Positions 6,543 to 12,899 of a stretch of DNA of 13,241 nt are shown piece after piece (positions within the stretch are counted from its first letter, which is position 1; each line of letters starts with the position of its first letter). The stretch is taken from contig JAHIMW010000002.1 of assembly GCA_018896355.1 (NCBI GenBank), positions 1-13,241 of the forward strand, given 5' to 3'. The notes below the pieces were generated by a model. That model ran no database searches. It had not been told where the DNA came from and saw only the letters and a list, made by a program, of their open reading frames with translations. The translations under genes were made by a program, and so were the position numbers. This DNA is from Pseudomonadota bacterium (GTDB taxonomy: Bacteria; Desulfobacterota; Syntrophia; Syntrophales; UBA5619).

Positions 6543-6571
6543 CCTTTACCACAACTGGAATCGATTATCAA
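6543..6571 (-). promoter_or_regulatory. Possible promoter of tRNA-Gln
   Basis: TTGATA (plus 6566-6571, 5 of 6 matches) and TAAAGG (6543-6548, only 3 of 6) are 17 nt apart on the minus strand. The start would fall a few bases before the tRNA. The weak -10 makes this tentative. Confidence 0.3.
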
Positions 6572-6603
6572 CAGGAAAAAATGGTCGACGGGGAGGAAAA
6601 TTG

Positions 6604-6631
6604 TAGACAAGACCGGGCCATTTCGGATAAA
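6604..6631 (+). promoter_or_regulatory. Possible promoter of queF-yhhQ
   Basis: TAGACA (6604-6609, 5 of 6 matches) and GATAAA (6626-6631, 4 of 6) are 16 nt apart. They lie about 115 nt before the queF start and would leave a leader of about 110 nt. I found no preQ1 riboswitch in that leader. Confidence 0.3.
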
Positions 6632-6747
6632 TAAAGACGGCTTCCCCGCGAAGACGGATGGATCGAACGGGGAGGAAACCCGGGAGGCGTAACCTACTTT
6701 CATCTCCCAAAAGAACGATCGTAAAATCATGTAAGGGGAGAGACCTT

Positions 6748-7164
6748 ATGCCGAAGATGACTGAAAAATCAGACCTGGAGGGGCTGACCTTGCTCGGCCG
6801 TGGAGAGGAGAAGCCGGCGAAGAGGCTGGAGACCTTTCCAAACCACCACCCGGACCGGGATTATGTCGTTACGCTCCGCACCGAAGAATTCACCTGCGTC
6901 TGCCCGGCGACGGGGCAGCCCGATTTTGCCCGTCTGACCCTCCAGTACATCCCCGACCGGAAGATCGTGGAGTCCAAATCGCTGAAACTTTACCTCTGGT
7001 CGTTCCGGAACCGGGGGGTCTTCCACGAACATGCGGCCAACGTGATCCTTGATGACCTGGTCAAGGCACTGGCCCCCCGCTGGTGCAAGGTCACCGCCGA
7101 TTTTGCGGTGCGGGGAGGAATATCCATTTCCGTCGAAGCGGAACACGGGGAGAGAAATGGCTGA
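6748..7164 (+). CDS. queF: NADPH-dependent 7-cyano-7-deazaguanine (preQ0) reductase
   Basis: QueF reduces the nitrile of preQ0 to the amine of preQ1 with two NADPH, the step before tRNA insertion in queuosine synthesis. The 138-residue product is of the short, single-domain type. CPATGQPDF holds the catalytic Cys52 and the proton-relay Asp59. VESKSLKLYLWSFRNRG is the family signature, and FHEH contains Glu94. The spacings (52/59/94) match those of the B. subtilis enzyme (55/62/97) with a constant offset of three. I chose ATG 6748 because AAGGGGAG lies just upstream; an in-frame ATG at 6658 would add 30 residues without similarity. The gene overlaps yhhQ by 8 nt, so the two are translationally coupled. 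The other queuosine genes are not in the window. Confidence 0.95.
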   Translation: MPKMTEKSDLEGLTLLGRGEEKPAKRLETFPNHHPDRDYVVTLRTEEFTCVCPATGQPDFARLTLQYIPDRKIVESKSLKLYLWSFRNRGVFHEHAANVILDDLVKALAPRWCKVTADFAVRGGISISVEAEHGERNG

Positions 7165-7855
7165 ACAGCGCTGGTTGCCCGTCATTGCAGCCGTTTTCGT
7201 GACCAGTCTGGTCGTCTCCAACATCATTGCCGTCAAGCTGATCTCCGTTGGACCGTTCCTCCTGACGGCCGCGATTCTGATCTTTCCGGTCTCCTACATT
7301 TTCGGGGATATCCTGACCGAGGTGTACGGATACGCGCAGGCCCGGCGGGTCATCTGGATCGGCTTCGGGTGCAATCTGATGGCGGTATTCATCTTCTGGC
7401 TTTCCATCGAATTGCCGGCCGCCCCCTTCTGGAGAACGGGCGCCTTTGAATCCGCCGCAGCCTCGCAGCAGGCTTACCAGGCGATCTTCGGGTCGACGCC
7501 GAGGATCCTGGCCGCCTCTTTTCTGGCCTATCTGGTGGGCGAGTTTCTCAATTCTTTCGTACTGGCCAAAATGAAGATCACGACCCGGGGGCGGCATCTG
7601 TGGATGCGCACGATCGGCTCCACGATCGTCGGCCAACTCGCGGATTCCGGGGTCTTTATTTTCCTGGCCTTTTACGGGACGGTTCCGCTCAACGCGCTGG
7701 CGCAGATGGCGGGGGCACAGTGGTTGATGAAATCCGCCTATGAAGCGCTGGCCACCCCGCTGACCTATCTGGCTGTATCTTTTCTGAAGCGCGCGGAACG
7801 GGAAGACTTCTATGACCGGGAGACGAACTTCAATCCATTGCGCTGGAAGGAATGA
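7157..7855 (+). CDS. yhhQ: Queuosine precursor transporter (YhhQ/QPTR family)
   Basis: A 232-residue inner-membrane protein with about six hydrophobic segments. Family hallmarks are visible: SNIIAVKLIS (about residues 21-30), FGDILTEVYGY (49-59), and RTIGSTIVGQLADSGVF (151-167). YhhQ proteins import queuosine precursors such as preQ0 and preQ1. The placement directly after queF, with start and stop codons overlapping by 8 nt (GGGGAGAG just before the ATG), fits a pathway that can both take up preQ0 and reduce it. An upstream in-frame ATG at 7049 lies inside queF and is rejected. I see no terminator directly after the stop. The assignment rests on motifs and context. The exact substrate cannot be told from sequence. 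Confidence 0.92.
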   Translation: MAEQRWLPVIAAVFVTSLVVSNIIAVKLISVGPFLLTAAILIFPVSYIFGDILTEVYGYAQARRVIWIGFGCNLMAVFIFWLSIELPAAPFWRTGAFESAAASQQAYQAIFGSTPRILAASFLAYLVGEFLNSFVLAKMKITTRGRHLWMRTIGSTIVGQLADSGVFIFLAFYGTVPLNALAQMAGAQWLMKSAYEALATPLTYLAVSFLKRAEREDFYDRETNFNPLRWKE

Positions 7856-7899
7856 CGTTCTTGTCAGCGGATAAGACAAAGGCCTGGAAATCAACTTTC

Positions 7900-7926
7900 T
7901 TGACAGGTCTGTTCCGATCATTTAAT
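7900..7926 (+). promoter_or_regulatory. Possible promoter before the 23-codon ORF
   Basis: A perfect TTGACA (7900-7905) and TTTAAT (7921-7926, 5 of 6 matches) are 15 nt apart, slightly short of the ideal 17. They lie about 30 nt before the ATG at 7958. Confidence 0.4.
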
Positions 7927-7957
7927 TTGAAAACATAGCTGCAAAGGAGGAGGCATC

Positions 7958-8029
7958 ATGAAAAAAATCGTTTTGGCTTTATTTGAGCGATGCTTCAACC
8001 CGTTGACCCCATCCCCTGTTGACATATGA
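7958..8029 (+). CDS. 23-codon ORF with a strong ribosome-binding site
   Basis: The ORF encodes MKKIVLALFERCFNPLTPSP followed by VDI and a TGA. Its AAAGGAGGAGG sits an ideal distance before the ATG, and a candidate promoter lies just upstream. The start MKKIVLALF looks like the first residues of a secretion signal that has been cut short. It may be the surviving 5' end of a deleted gene for an exported protein, or a true small peptide. The -35 box of the next promoter (8019-8024) overlaps its last codons. I know no family. Confidence 0.35.
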   Translation: MKKIVLALFERCFNPLTPSPVDI

Positions 8030-8047
8030 GGGTATTCCTTCTATAAT
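8019..8047 (+). promoter_or_regulatory. Perfect-consensus sigma70 promoter
   Basis: TTGACA (8019-8024), a 17-nt spacer and TATAAT (8042-8047) match the consensus at all 12 positions with ideal spacing. Transcription would start near 8054, leaving a leader of about 17 nt that is largely AAGGAGGT (8058-8065) before the ATG at 8071. It should be a strong housekeeping promoter. Confidence 0.85.
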
Positions 8048-8070
8048 AAAAAATAAAAAGGAGGTCTGTC

Positions 8071-8322
8071 ATGAAATCAAGTGCGAAGAAAACAGCAAAA
8101 ATCACGGAAAGCCTGGTGTCCATCAAAACCCTTGACGGTTCTCTGTTGCGGGGAAAGATCGCCTTGAGTGATGAAAATAGAGTGTCCGATATCTTTATCC
8201 AATCGGATAATCCTTTTATTGTTCTGTACGACGTATCCAGCCAGAGCGTGCAAAGCAAGGTCATGATCATCAACAAGAGTCACATCGTTTGGGTCGAACC
8301 AGAAGAACATGCCACCGTCTGA
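8071..8322 (+). CDS. Small conserved-type protein of unknown function
   Basis: An 83-residue cytoplasmic protein: no signal peptide and no membrane segment. After a basic N-terminus (MKSSAKKTAK) it looks all-beta. A strand with LDGSLLRGKIAL (about residues 21-32) is followed by ENRVSDIFIQSDNPFIVLYD (35-54), then VMIINKSHIVWVEPEE (64-79). The pattern of a GxxLRGxI strand, RVSDFI-type turn, phenylalanine-rich strand and a final NKxHIVWVEP strand resembles a small DUF family (DUF6812-like, from memory) with a beta-barrel look. The function is unknown. The start is firm, with AAGGAGGT 5 nt upstream. The gene has its own perfect-consensus promoter, so high expression is likely. It has no obvious operon partner. 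Confidence 0.75.
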   Translation: MKSSAKKTAKITESLVSIKTLDGSLLRGKIALSDENRVSDIFIQSDNPFIVLYDVSSQSVQSKVMIINKSHIVWVEPEEHATV

Positions 8323-8349
8323 CAGATGAAGAAGGCGCTACGTCTTTTA

Positions 8350-8585
8350 TCAAGAGAGCTGATGAAAATATGTACAGGGCAAAATCTCTGAGAAAAGATC
8401 AAACCTTCTGCTTTTAAGATGATCAGCGATGTCCCAGGCTACATGGTTGTTGGTCAGGATGTAGCCGTCCTTTTCCATATCGATGAAGACATTTTCAACA
8501 GTACAAATGGCAGTCAATTATCTTCAGTCATCGCTTCCGTGGACTTGTAGAACTCAACGTTCTGGTAAAGCCTGTCAATGCTCAT
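8350..8585 (-). pseudogene. Frameshifted small gene of unknown function
   Basis: From ATG 8585 the frame reads MSIDRLYQNVEFYKSTEAMT, then EDN and a stop. In a shifted frame the sequence goes on as TAICTVENVFIDMEKDGYIL, then TNNHVAWDIADHLKSRRFDL, then FSEILPCTYFHQLS and a TGA at 8350-8352. The total is 78 codons plus two bases, so a single one-base loss (or two-base gain) near 8517 would join them into a product of about 78 residues. Amino-acid composition looks protein-like in both parts, but I recognise no family and see no good ribosome-binding site. It may instead be two chance ORFs. It lies between the 83-aa gene and the tRNA-Arg terminator. Confidence 0.4.
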
Positions 8586-8611
8586 CGATGATCACGGAAA
8601 ATGGCTGCAAG

Positions 8612-8631
8612 GGGTAGCAATAGGGTAGCAA
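8612..8631. repeat. Two direct copies of GGGTAGCAA
   Basis: GGGTAGCAA occurs at 8612-8620 and 8623-8631, an 11-nt period or about one helical turn. The pair lies 48 nt beyond the 3' end of tRNA-Arg. Closely spaced direct repeats beside a tRNA 3' end are reminiscent of integrase arm-type sites, but no integrase gene is present. Confidence 0.5.
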
Positions 8632-8633
8632 CG

Positions 8634-8671
8634 AAAAGAACAAGGGGCTAAGCAAATTGCCTAACCCCTTG
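8634..8671 (-). terminator. Intrinsic terminator after tRNA-Arg
   Basis: CAAGGGG (8641-8647) and CCCCTTG (8665-8671) form a perfect outer stem, with more pairs inside (TA and GC steps). On the minus strand the hairpin is followed by TTCTTTTC and starts 7 nt after the tRNA CCA end. Confidence 0.8.
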
Positions 8672-8678
8672 TTTTCAT

Positions 8679-8755
8679 TGGCGCGCCCAGGAGGATTCGA
8701 ACCTCCGACATTCAGATTCGTAGTCTGACGCTCTATCCAGCTGAGCCATGGGCGC
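8679..8755 (-). tRNA. tRNA-Arg(ACG)
   Basis: The 77-nt minus-strand gene has acceptor stem GCGCCCA paired with TGGGCGC, discriminator G and encoded CCA. The anticodon stem TCAGA/TCTGA has loop CTACGAA, giving anticodon ACG (plus 8719-8721), which is read as ICG after deamination and decodes CGU/CGC/CGA. The T arm GGAGGTTCGAATCCTCC is perfect. A strong promoter lies about 100 nt upstream and a terminator follows. Confidence 0.97.
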
Positions 8756-8855
8756 TTTTTGACTTTAATGCTGCCGGTCCGCCACTGCAGAGGAAAACTC
8801 TACTCCGGGGTGCGCCCGGTGCAATCGCATCTTGCTTTCCGGGCAACGGGCGGCC

Positions 8856-8883
8856 ATTCTACCCACTTTGCAGAATATGTCAA
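8856..8883 (-). promoter_or_regulatory. Sigma70-type promoter of tRNA-Arg
   Basis: On the minus strand a perfect TTGACA (8878-8883) and TAGAAT (8856-8861, 5 of 6 matches) are 16 nt apart. The bases after the -10 are GGCCGCCCG, a GC-rich discriminator of the kind linked to stringent control of stable RNA genes. The primary transcript would carry about 95 nt before the mature tRNA. The rest of that leader holds no gene that I can see. Confidence 0.6.
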
Positions 8884-8950
8884 CAGGATTCATGTTCCGG
8901 AACGGTAGTATGATCCCTGTCCTGTGCGGGGGAATGGGGATGGAGCGGAA

Positions 8951-10954
8951 TCAAGGACGGGATTCCTGTCCGTCCTGCCCCTGATTGAAGATCAGCCGGA
9001 CCTGCTGGATTTTTTTCGCATCCCCGACCACGAACAGGATATCCCCGGCGGCGAATCCCATATCGGCGGATGGATTGGTGATGATTTGCGCATTGCGGTT
9101 GACGGCCAGCAGCGTGACACCGTGCCTTTTGCGCATCTCCGTCTCCTGAATCGTCTTGCCGATGACGGGCGCCCCGCCGTCGATGCGAAAAGAGGCGATT
9201 TCCAGGTCCGGCAGGCAGCTTTGCAGTGTGCAGGCCGGTGCGACGCCGCGCGGAAGGGTTCGGAACATCTCATACCTCTCCGAGCGAATGCCGGTGACCA
9301 TTTTTTCGATCTCCTCTTTCGGGATGAAATATCTCGCCAGGATGCGGCTGAAGATTTCCACCGAGGTCTCGAACTCCTCCGGAATGACGTCATTGGCCCC
9401 CAGATCGATCAGGGTATTGATTTCGGAAACGAAACGCGTCCGGACCAAAATATAGATCCGCGCGTTCAGCCTGCGGGCGAGCTCGGTGATACGGCGCGTC
9501 GCCGCCGGATCGTTGATCGCGACGACCAGGGTTCTGGCCTGGCCGATATCGGCATGCAACAGAATGGCCTCCTGGGTGGCGTCCCCGAAGAAGATGGGCT
9601 CTCCTTTCACCCGTTCGCTCCGGACCGCCGCGGGATTCATCTCGATGATCAAGTAGGAGATGCCTGCCTCCCGCGCCGCCCGCGCCAGATTTCTTCCGTT
9701 CAAGCCGAAGCCGACGATGATGAGATGGTTTTCCAACGGCGCTGGTTTCGTGTGGCGCGCGGGCGCCATCCCTTGTTTGAGCCTTTGGGGCAGCGGCAGT
9801 CTGCTGACGGTCTCCGCGATGGCCGGCGCGGCGGCGATCAAAAAGGGCGTTGCCATCATCGTCAGAATGGAAACCGTCAGGAAGGCCTGGTAGATGTTCC
9901 CTGAGATGAGGCCGTACGGGCCGGCCGTTTCCGCCAGGATGAACGAGAACTCCCCGACCTGGGCAAGCGCGATGCCGGCAATGATGGCGGCCCGGAGCGG
10001 AAGTCCCGAAAAAAACGCGGCGGCGCCCGCAACCAGGGCTTTGAGGATCAGGACAAGGAGCGCCGCGACCGGCAGGGAGAGGGGGTGCTGCAGGAAGAAT
10101 CCGATATCGAGCAGCATCCCGATGGAGACGAAAAAAAAGCTCGTGAAGACGTCCCTGAACGGCAGGATGTCCCCGAGGGCCTGGTGGCTGTATTCGGACT
10201 CGGAGATGACCAGACCCGCCAGAAAGGAACCCAGAGCCAGCGAAAGGCCTGTGGCATGGGTCAGCCAGGCGACGGCCATGCACAGCGCGATCGTCGTTAT
10301 CAGGAAGAGCTCCCGGCTTTTGGTTCGGGCGATGGCGTAAAAGATCCTCGGCACAAGCCAGCGGGAGAGGAGCGGAACGAGCAAGGCGATTCCGAGGAGC
10401 TTCGCGACGAACAGGCCGGGAGAACCTCCGCTCTGCGCCGTTCCCGCCAGCAGCGGAACCGCCAGCATCATCGGAATGGCCGCCATGTCCTGAAAGATCA
10501 GGATGCCGAGCGCCGCATTTCCCGGGGGCGTTTCCATTTCGGCCCGATCCTGGAGGATTTTCATCACGATGGCCGTGCTGCTCAGCGACAGCAGAAACCC
10601 CGCGAAAACCGCTTCGTTGAAACCGTATCCGAAGAGCCTTGCCGCAGCGAAGCCGGCCAGGACCGTCAACACCATTTGCAGCGACCCGCCCAGGAGGACC
10701 GTTTTCCGAATCTGGAGGAGGCGCCTAAACGAGAATTCGATGCCGATGGTGAACAAAAGCAGCACGATTCCCGTCTCCGCCAGCGTTTTGACCGCTTCGA
10801 TCTCCCCGACCAGGCGGAGTCCATGCGGCCCTGCAATGACGCCCGTCAGAAGAAATCCGACGATGATCGGCAGGCCCATCCGCTGGCAAAGATAGAGCAC
10901 GATGACCGACAGCAGGATGATGACCAGGAGGTCGTTGAAGAGCGACGGATGCAT
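8951..10954 (-). CDS. CPA2-type cation:proton antiporter with TrkA-N and TrkA-C domains (KefB/YbaL-like)
   Basis: The 667-residue inner-membrane protein has a Na+/H+-exchanger-type domain with about twelve helices (residues 5-380). It includes GLPIIVGFLLTGVIAGP, SLSSTAIVMKIL and the FQDMAAIP motif with Gln155-Asp156, the ion-binding pair typical of CPA2 antiporters. A cytoplasmic Rossmann TrkA-N domain follows (about 409-530), with the nucleotide-binding GFGLNG loop (Gly415/417/420), acidic Glu439 and GDAT at 457-460. A TrkA-C/RCK-C-like domain closes the protein (about 575-660, with GDILFVVGD). Kef proteins release K+ during electrophile stress, whereas YbaL-like proteins may exchange K+ or Na+ for protons; the ion is not certain. 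The ATG start has only a weak AGGGTGA site. The gene lies 163 nt downstream of tRNA-Ser(GCU), with no clear terminator between, so some read-through is possible. Confidence 0.9.
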   Translation of the reverse strand: MHPSLFNDLLVIILLSVIVLYLCQRMGLPIIVGFLLTGVIAGPHGLRLVGEIEAVKTLAETGIVLLLFTIGIEFSFRRLLQIRKTVLLGGSLQMVLTVLAGFAAARLFGYGFNEAVFAGFLLSLSSTAIVMKILQDRAEMETPPGNAALGILIFQDMAAIPMMLAVPLLAGTAQSGGSPGLFVAKLLGIALLVPLLSRWLVPRIFYAIARTKSRELFLITTIALCMAVAWLTHATGLSLALGSFLAGLVISESEYSHQALGDILPFRDVFTSFFFVSIGMLLDIGFFLQHPLSLPVAALLVLILKALVAGAAAFFSGLPLRAAIIAGIALAQVGEFSFILAETAGPYGLISGNIYQAFLTVSILTMMATPFLIAAAPAIAETVSRLPLPQRLKQGMAPARHTKPAPLENHLIIVGFGLNGRNLARAAREAGISYLIIEMNPAAVRSERVKGEPIFFGDATQEAILLHADIGQARTLVVAINDPAATRRITELARRLNARIYILVRTRFVSEINTLIDLGANDVIPEEFETSVEIFSRILARYFIPKEEIEKMVTGIRSERYEMFRTLPRGVAPACTLQSCLPDLEIASFRIDGGAPVIGKTIQETEMRKRHGVTLLAVNRNAQIITNPSADMGFAAGDILFVVGDAKKIQQVRLIFNQGQDGQESRP

Positions 10955-11116
10955 TGATTCACCCTATTTTGATTTCAGGGCAGCGCCGCCATCGGCAGAG
11001 GGCCGGCGAGAACTTCGAATCCCGGATTCATGTAAATCGCGGACAGCATCGTTCCGGATGGCAAATGCGGCAACGATTGCATCCACCAACGGTATTAAGG
11101 CGCGCCAAGGGAAAAA

Positions 11117-11211
11117 TGGCGGAGAGAGCGGGATTCGAACCCGCGGTACACCTTTAAAGGGCGTACAATCGCTTAGCAGGCGATCGCTTTCGGCCACTCA
11201 GCCATCTCTCC
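11117..11211 (-). tRNA. tRNA-Ser(GCU)
   Basis: The 95-nt minus-strand gene has acceptor stem GGAGAGA paired perfectly with TCTCTCC, discriminator G and encoded CCA. The anticodon stem TCGCC... has loop CTGCTAA, giving anticodon GCT (plus 11175-11177) for AGC/AGU. A long variable arm built on TGTACGCCC...GGTGTAC marks it as a class II (serine) tRNA. Five T follow CCA directly. It is the second serine tRNA downstream of serS. Confidence 0.97.
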
Positions 11212-11220
11212 GCGATCTTT

Positions 11221-11248
11221 TTTATGATCATCTTTCGACCGCTTTCAA
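11221..11248 (-). promoter_or_regulatory. Possible promoter of tRNA-Ser(GCU)
   Basis: TTGAAA (plus 11243-11248, 5 of 6 matches) and CATAAA (11221-11226, 4 of 6) are 16 nt apart on the minus strand, placing the start a few bases before the tRNA. The -35 box lies inside one arm of the 53-nt hairpin. Confidence 0.4.
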
Positions 11249-11288
11249 GGAGACACCTTGCCGCAAGGTGTCCCCTTGAAAGCGGTCG
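11236..11288. repeat. 53-nt near-perfect hairpin between the two tRNA-Ser genes
   Basis: CGACCGCTTTCAAGG (11236-11250) pairs with CCTTGAAAGCGGTCG (11274-11288), and GACACCTTG (11252-11260) with CAAGGTGTC (11264-11272). Only one A/C mismatch interrupts the 24 pairs, and the loop is CCG. On the tRNA strand it is not followed by a T-run, so a standard terminator is unlikely. It may be a tRNA processing or stability signal or a copy of a repeat family. Confidence 0.85.
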
Positions 11289-11295
11289 GTATTGC

Positions 11296-11381
11296 TGGCG
11301 GAGGGAGCAGGATTCGAACCCGCGAACCTTTCGGTCAACGGTTTTCAAGACCGCCGCCATAGACCACTCGGCCATCCCTCC
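11296..11381 (-). tRNA. tRNA-Ser(UGA)
   Basis: The 86-nt minus-strand gene has acceptor stem GGAGGGA paired with TCCCTCC, discriminator G and encoded CCA. The anticodon stem has loop CTTGAAA, giving anticodon TGA (plus 11345-11347), which reads UCA and, with wobble, other UCN codons. A class II variable arm (TGACCGAAAGGTTCG) is present. Its 5' end is 18 nt after the serS stop codon, and its promoter overlaps the end of serS. Confidence 0.97.
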
Positions 11382-11396
11382 GTACGTTATGCATTC

Positions 11397-11425
11397 ATGC
11401 TACCCCGCGGCGGGAATTCTGTCAA
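11397..11425 (-). promoter_or_regulatory. Promoter of tRNA-Ser(UGA), embedded in the 3' end of serS
   Basis: On the minus strand a perfect TTGACA (11420-11425), a 17-nt spacer and TAGCAT (11397-11402, 4 of 6 matches) end at the serS stop. The first three bases of the -10 box are the TAG stop codon of serS, and TTGACA lies in its Val-Asp-Arg codons. The start would be near 11390, about 9 nt before the tRNA 5' end. Confidence 0.6.
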
Positions 11426-12680
11426 CCCCTCCCATGTGGGGCCGGAGCGCCTCGGGGATGACGACGCTCCCGTCCGCCTGCTGGTAGTTTTCCAGGACGG
11501 CGACGAGGGTTCTTCCCACGGCGAGGCCCGAACCGTTCAGCGTGTGCACGAATTCCACCTTTCCGCTTTCGTCGCGACGGAAGCGGATCGACGCCCGGCG
11601 CGCCTGGAACTCCTCGAAATTGCTGCATGAGGAGATCTCCCGGTAGGCATCCTGGCCGGGGAGCCACGCCTCGATGTCGTAGGTCTTCGCGGAGGAGAAG
11701 CCCAGATCGGCCATGCAGAGGGAAACGACCCGGTACGGGATCTTCAGCCTTTTAAGGACCTCCTCGGCGTTCAGGGTCAGTTTTTCCATCTCCTCGTAGG
11801 AACTCTCCGGCTTTGAGAACTTGACCAGTTCCACCTTGTTGAACTGGTGCTGGCGGATGAGCCCCCGCGTGTCTTTCCCGTACGAACCCGCCTCCGCGCG
11901 GAAGCATGGGGTATAGGCTACATAGTAGATCGGGAGCTCCTTCTCACTTAGGATCTCATCCCGGTGGATGTTCGTCACCGGCACCTCCGCCGTCGGGATC
12001 AGGAAGTAGTCCACCTTGTCGACCCTGAAAAGGTCCTCCTCGAACTTCGGGAGCTGGCCCGTCCCGGTCATGCTCTCCCGGTTGACCATGAAGGGCGGTA
12101 AAACCTCGGTGTAGCCGTGCTCTTGCGTATGGAGATCGAGCATAAAGTTGATGAGCGCCCGCTCCAGCCTTGCGCCGAATCCCCGGTAGAGGGTGAAACG
12201 CGCCCCGGTGATCTTCGCCCCGCGCGTGAAATCGAGGATTTTCAGACTCTCGCCGATCTCCCAGTGCGGCCGCGGCGTGAAGGAGAATTGCGGCTTCTCC
12301 CCCCAGACGCGAACGACCGGGTTGTCACCAACGCCCGTTCCGCAGACGACCGATTCATGCGGGAGGTTGGGAATCGTCATCAGGATCGCATCGAGATCCT
12401 CGTCCGTCTTCTTCAGCGCTTCGTCCAGTTCCCTGATCCGGGCGGAAACCAACCCCATCCGCACGATGATGTCGGTTGCGTCCTCCCCGTTTTTCTTCTT
12501 CTCGCCGATCTGTTTCGAGACGGCGTTTCGTTCGCCGCGCAGCCCCTCGACCTCCCGGATAATTTCCCGTCGCCCCGCATCGAGTGCGATGAAACTCTCC
12601 AGATTCATATCCTGGCCCCGCTCGCGCATTTTTTCGGATACGAAATCGATGTTCTGCCTCAGGTATTTGATGTCCAGCAT
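11400..12680 (-). CDS. serS: Seryl-tRNA synthetase
   Basis: SerS charges tRNA-Ser (and tRNA-Sec where present) with serine via a seryl-adenylate. The 426-residue product has the usual length. Residues 1-105 form the N-terminal coiled-coil arm that grips the long variable arm of tRNA-Ser (heptad-rich, with GLRGERNAVSKQIGEKKKNG). The class II catalytic core follows: TAEVP at 230-234 for serine, motif 2 CFRAEAGSYGKDTRGLIRQH (259-278), EISSCSNFEEFQARR (348-362), and motif 3 NGSGLAVGRTLVAVLENYQ (382-400). The ATG is preceded by AGAGGT about 8 nt upstream. TTGACT (12738-12743) with a poor TAGGGG 17 nt on is a weak promoter candidate. Both serine tRNA genes in the window lie directly downstream on the same strand, the nearest 18 nt away. 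Confidence 0.98.
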   Translation of the reverse strand: MLDIKYLRQNIDFVSEKMRERGQDMNLESFIALDAGRREIIREVEGLRGERNAVSKQIGEKKKNGEDATDIIVRMGLVSARIRELDEALKKTDEDLDAILMTIPNLPHESVVCGTGVGDNPVVRVWGEKPQFSFTPRPHWEIGESLKILDFTRGAKITGARFTLYRGFGARLERALINFMLDLHTQEHGYTEVLPPFMVNRESMTGTGQLPKFEEDLFRVDKVDYFLIPTAEVPVTNIHRDEILSEKELPIYYVAYTPCFRAEAGSYGKDTRGLIRQHQFNKVELVKFSKPESSYEEMEKLTLNAEEVLKRLKIPYRVVSLCMADLGFSSAKTYDIEAWLPGQDAYREISSCSNFEEFQARRASIRFRRDESGKVEFVHTLNGSGLAVGRTLVAVLENYQQADGSVVIPEALRPHMGGVDRIPAAG

Positions 12681-12899
12681 TGGTCAACCTCTTTTCCCGG
12701 TCAAAGGGAAGTTTCCCCTATCACCATGACCCCTTGAAGTCAATCAATTTATGGGCGGGGGCCGGCCGGAAAAGGTTTCGGCGTCATTATCCATGAAAGT
12801 GCCGCTGGAAAAATCTGCTGAATTGTAATAAGCAATCCACATACCGGCAAAGGATCGTTCCGCTGTGCGACACCTCGGCGCTCCATTGGGGAACTTGGC

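Noticed and set aside
6529..6747. preQ1 riboswitch ahead of queF
   Set aside because: I looked for the short preQ1 aptamer pattern (GAGGUUC...AACCCUC) and did not find it. A different aptamer type was not excluded by folding.
8924..10957. Long plus-strand reading frames across the antiporter gene (8924-9904 and 10085-10957)
   Set aside because: Both are opposite a gene with strong family motifs and have charged, repetitive compositions expected of shadow frames.
12681..12899. T-box leader or rnhA promoter in the serS-rnhA gap
   Set aside because: There is no T-box motif, specifier loop or terminator pair. Candidate -10 boxes such as TGTAAT near 12826 have no matching -35.
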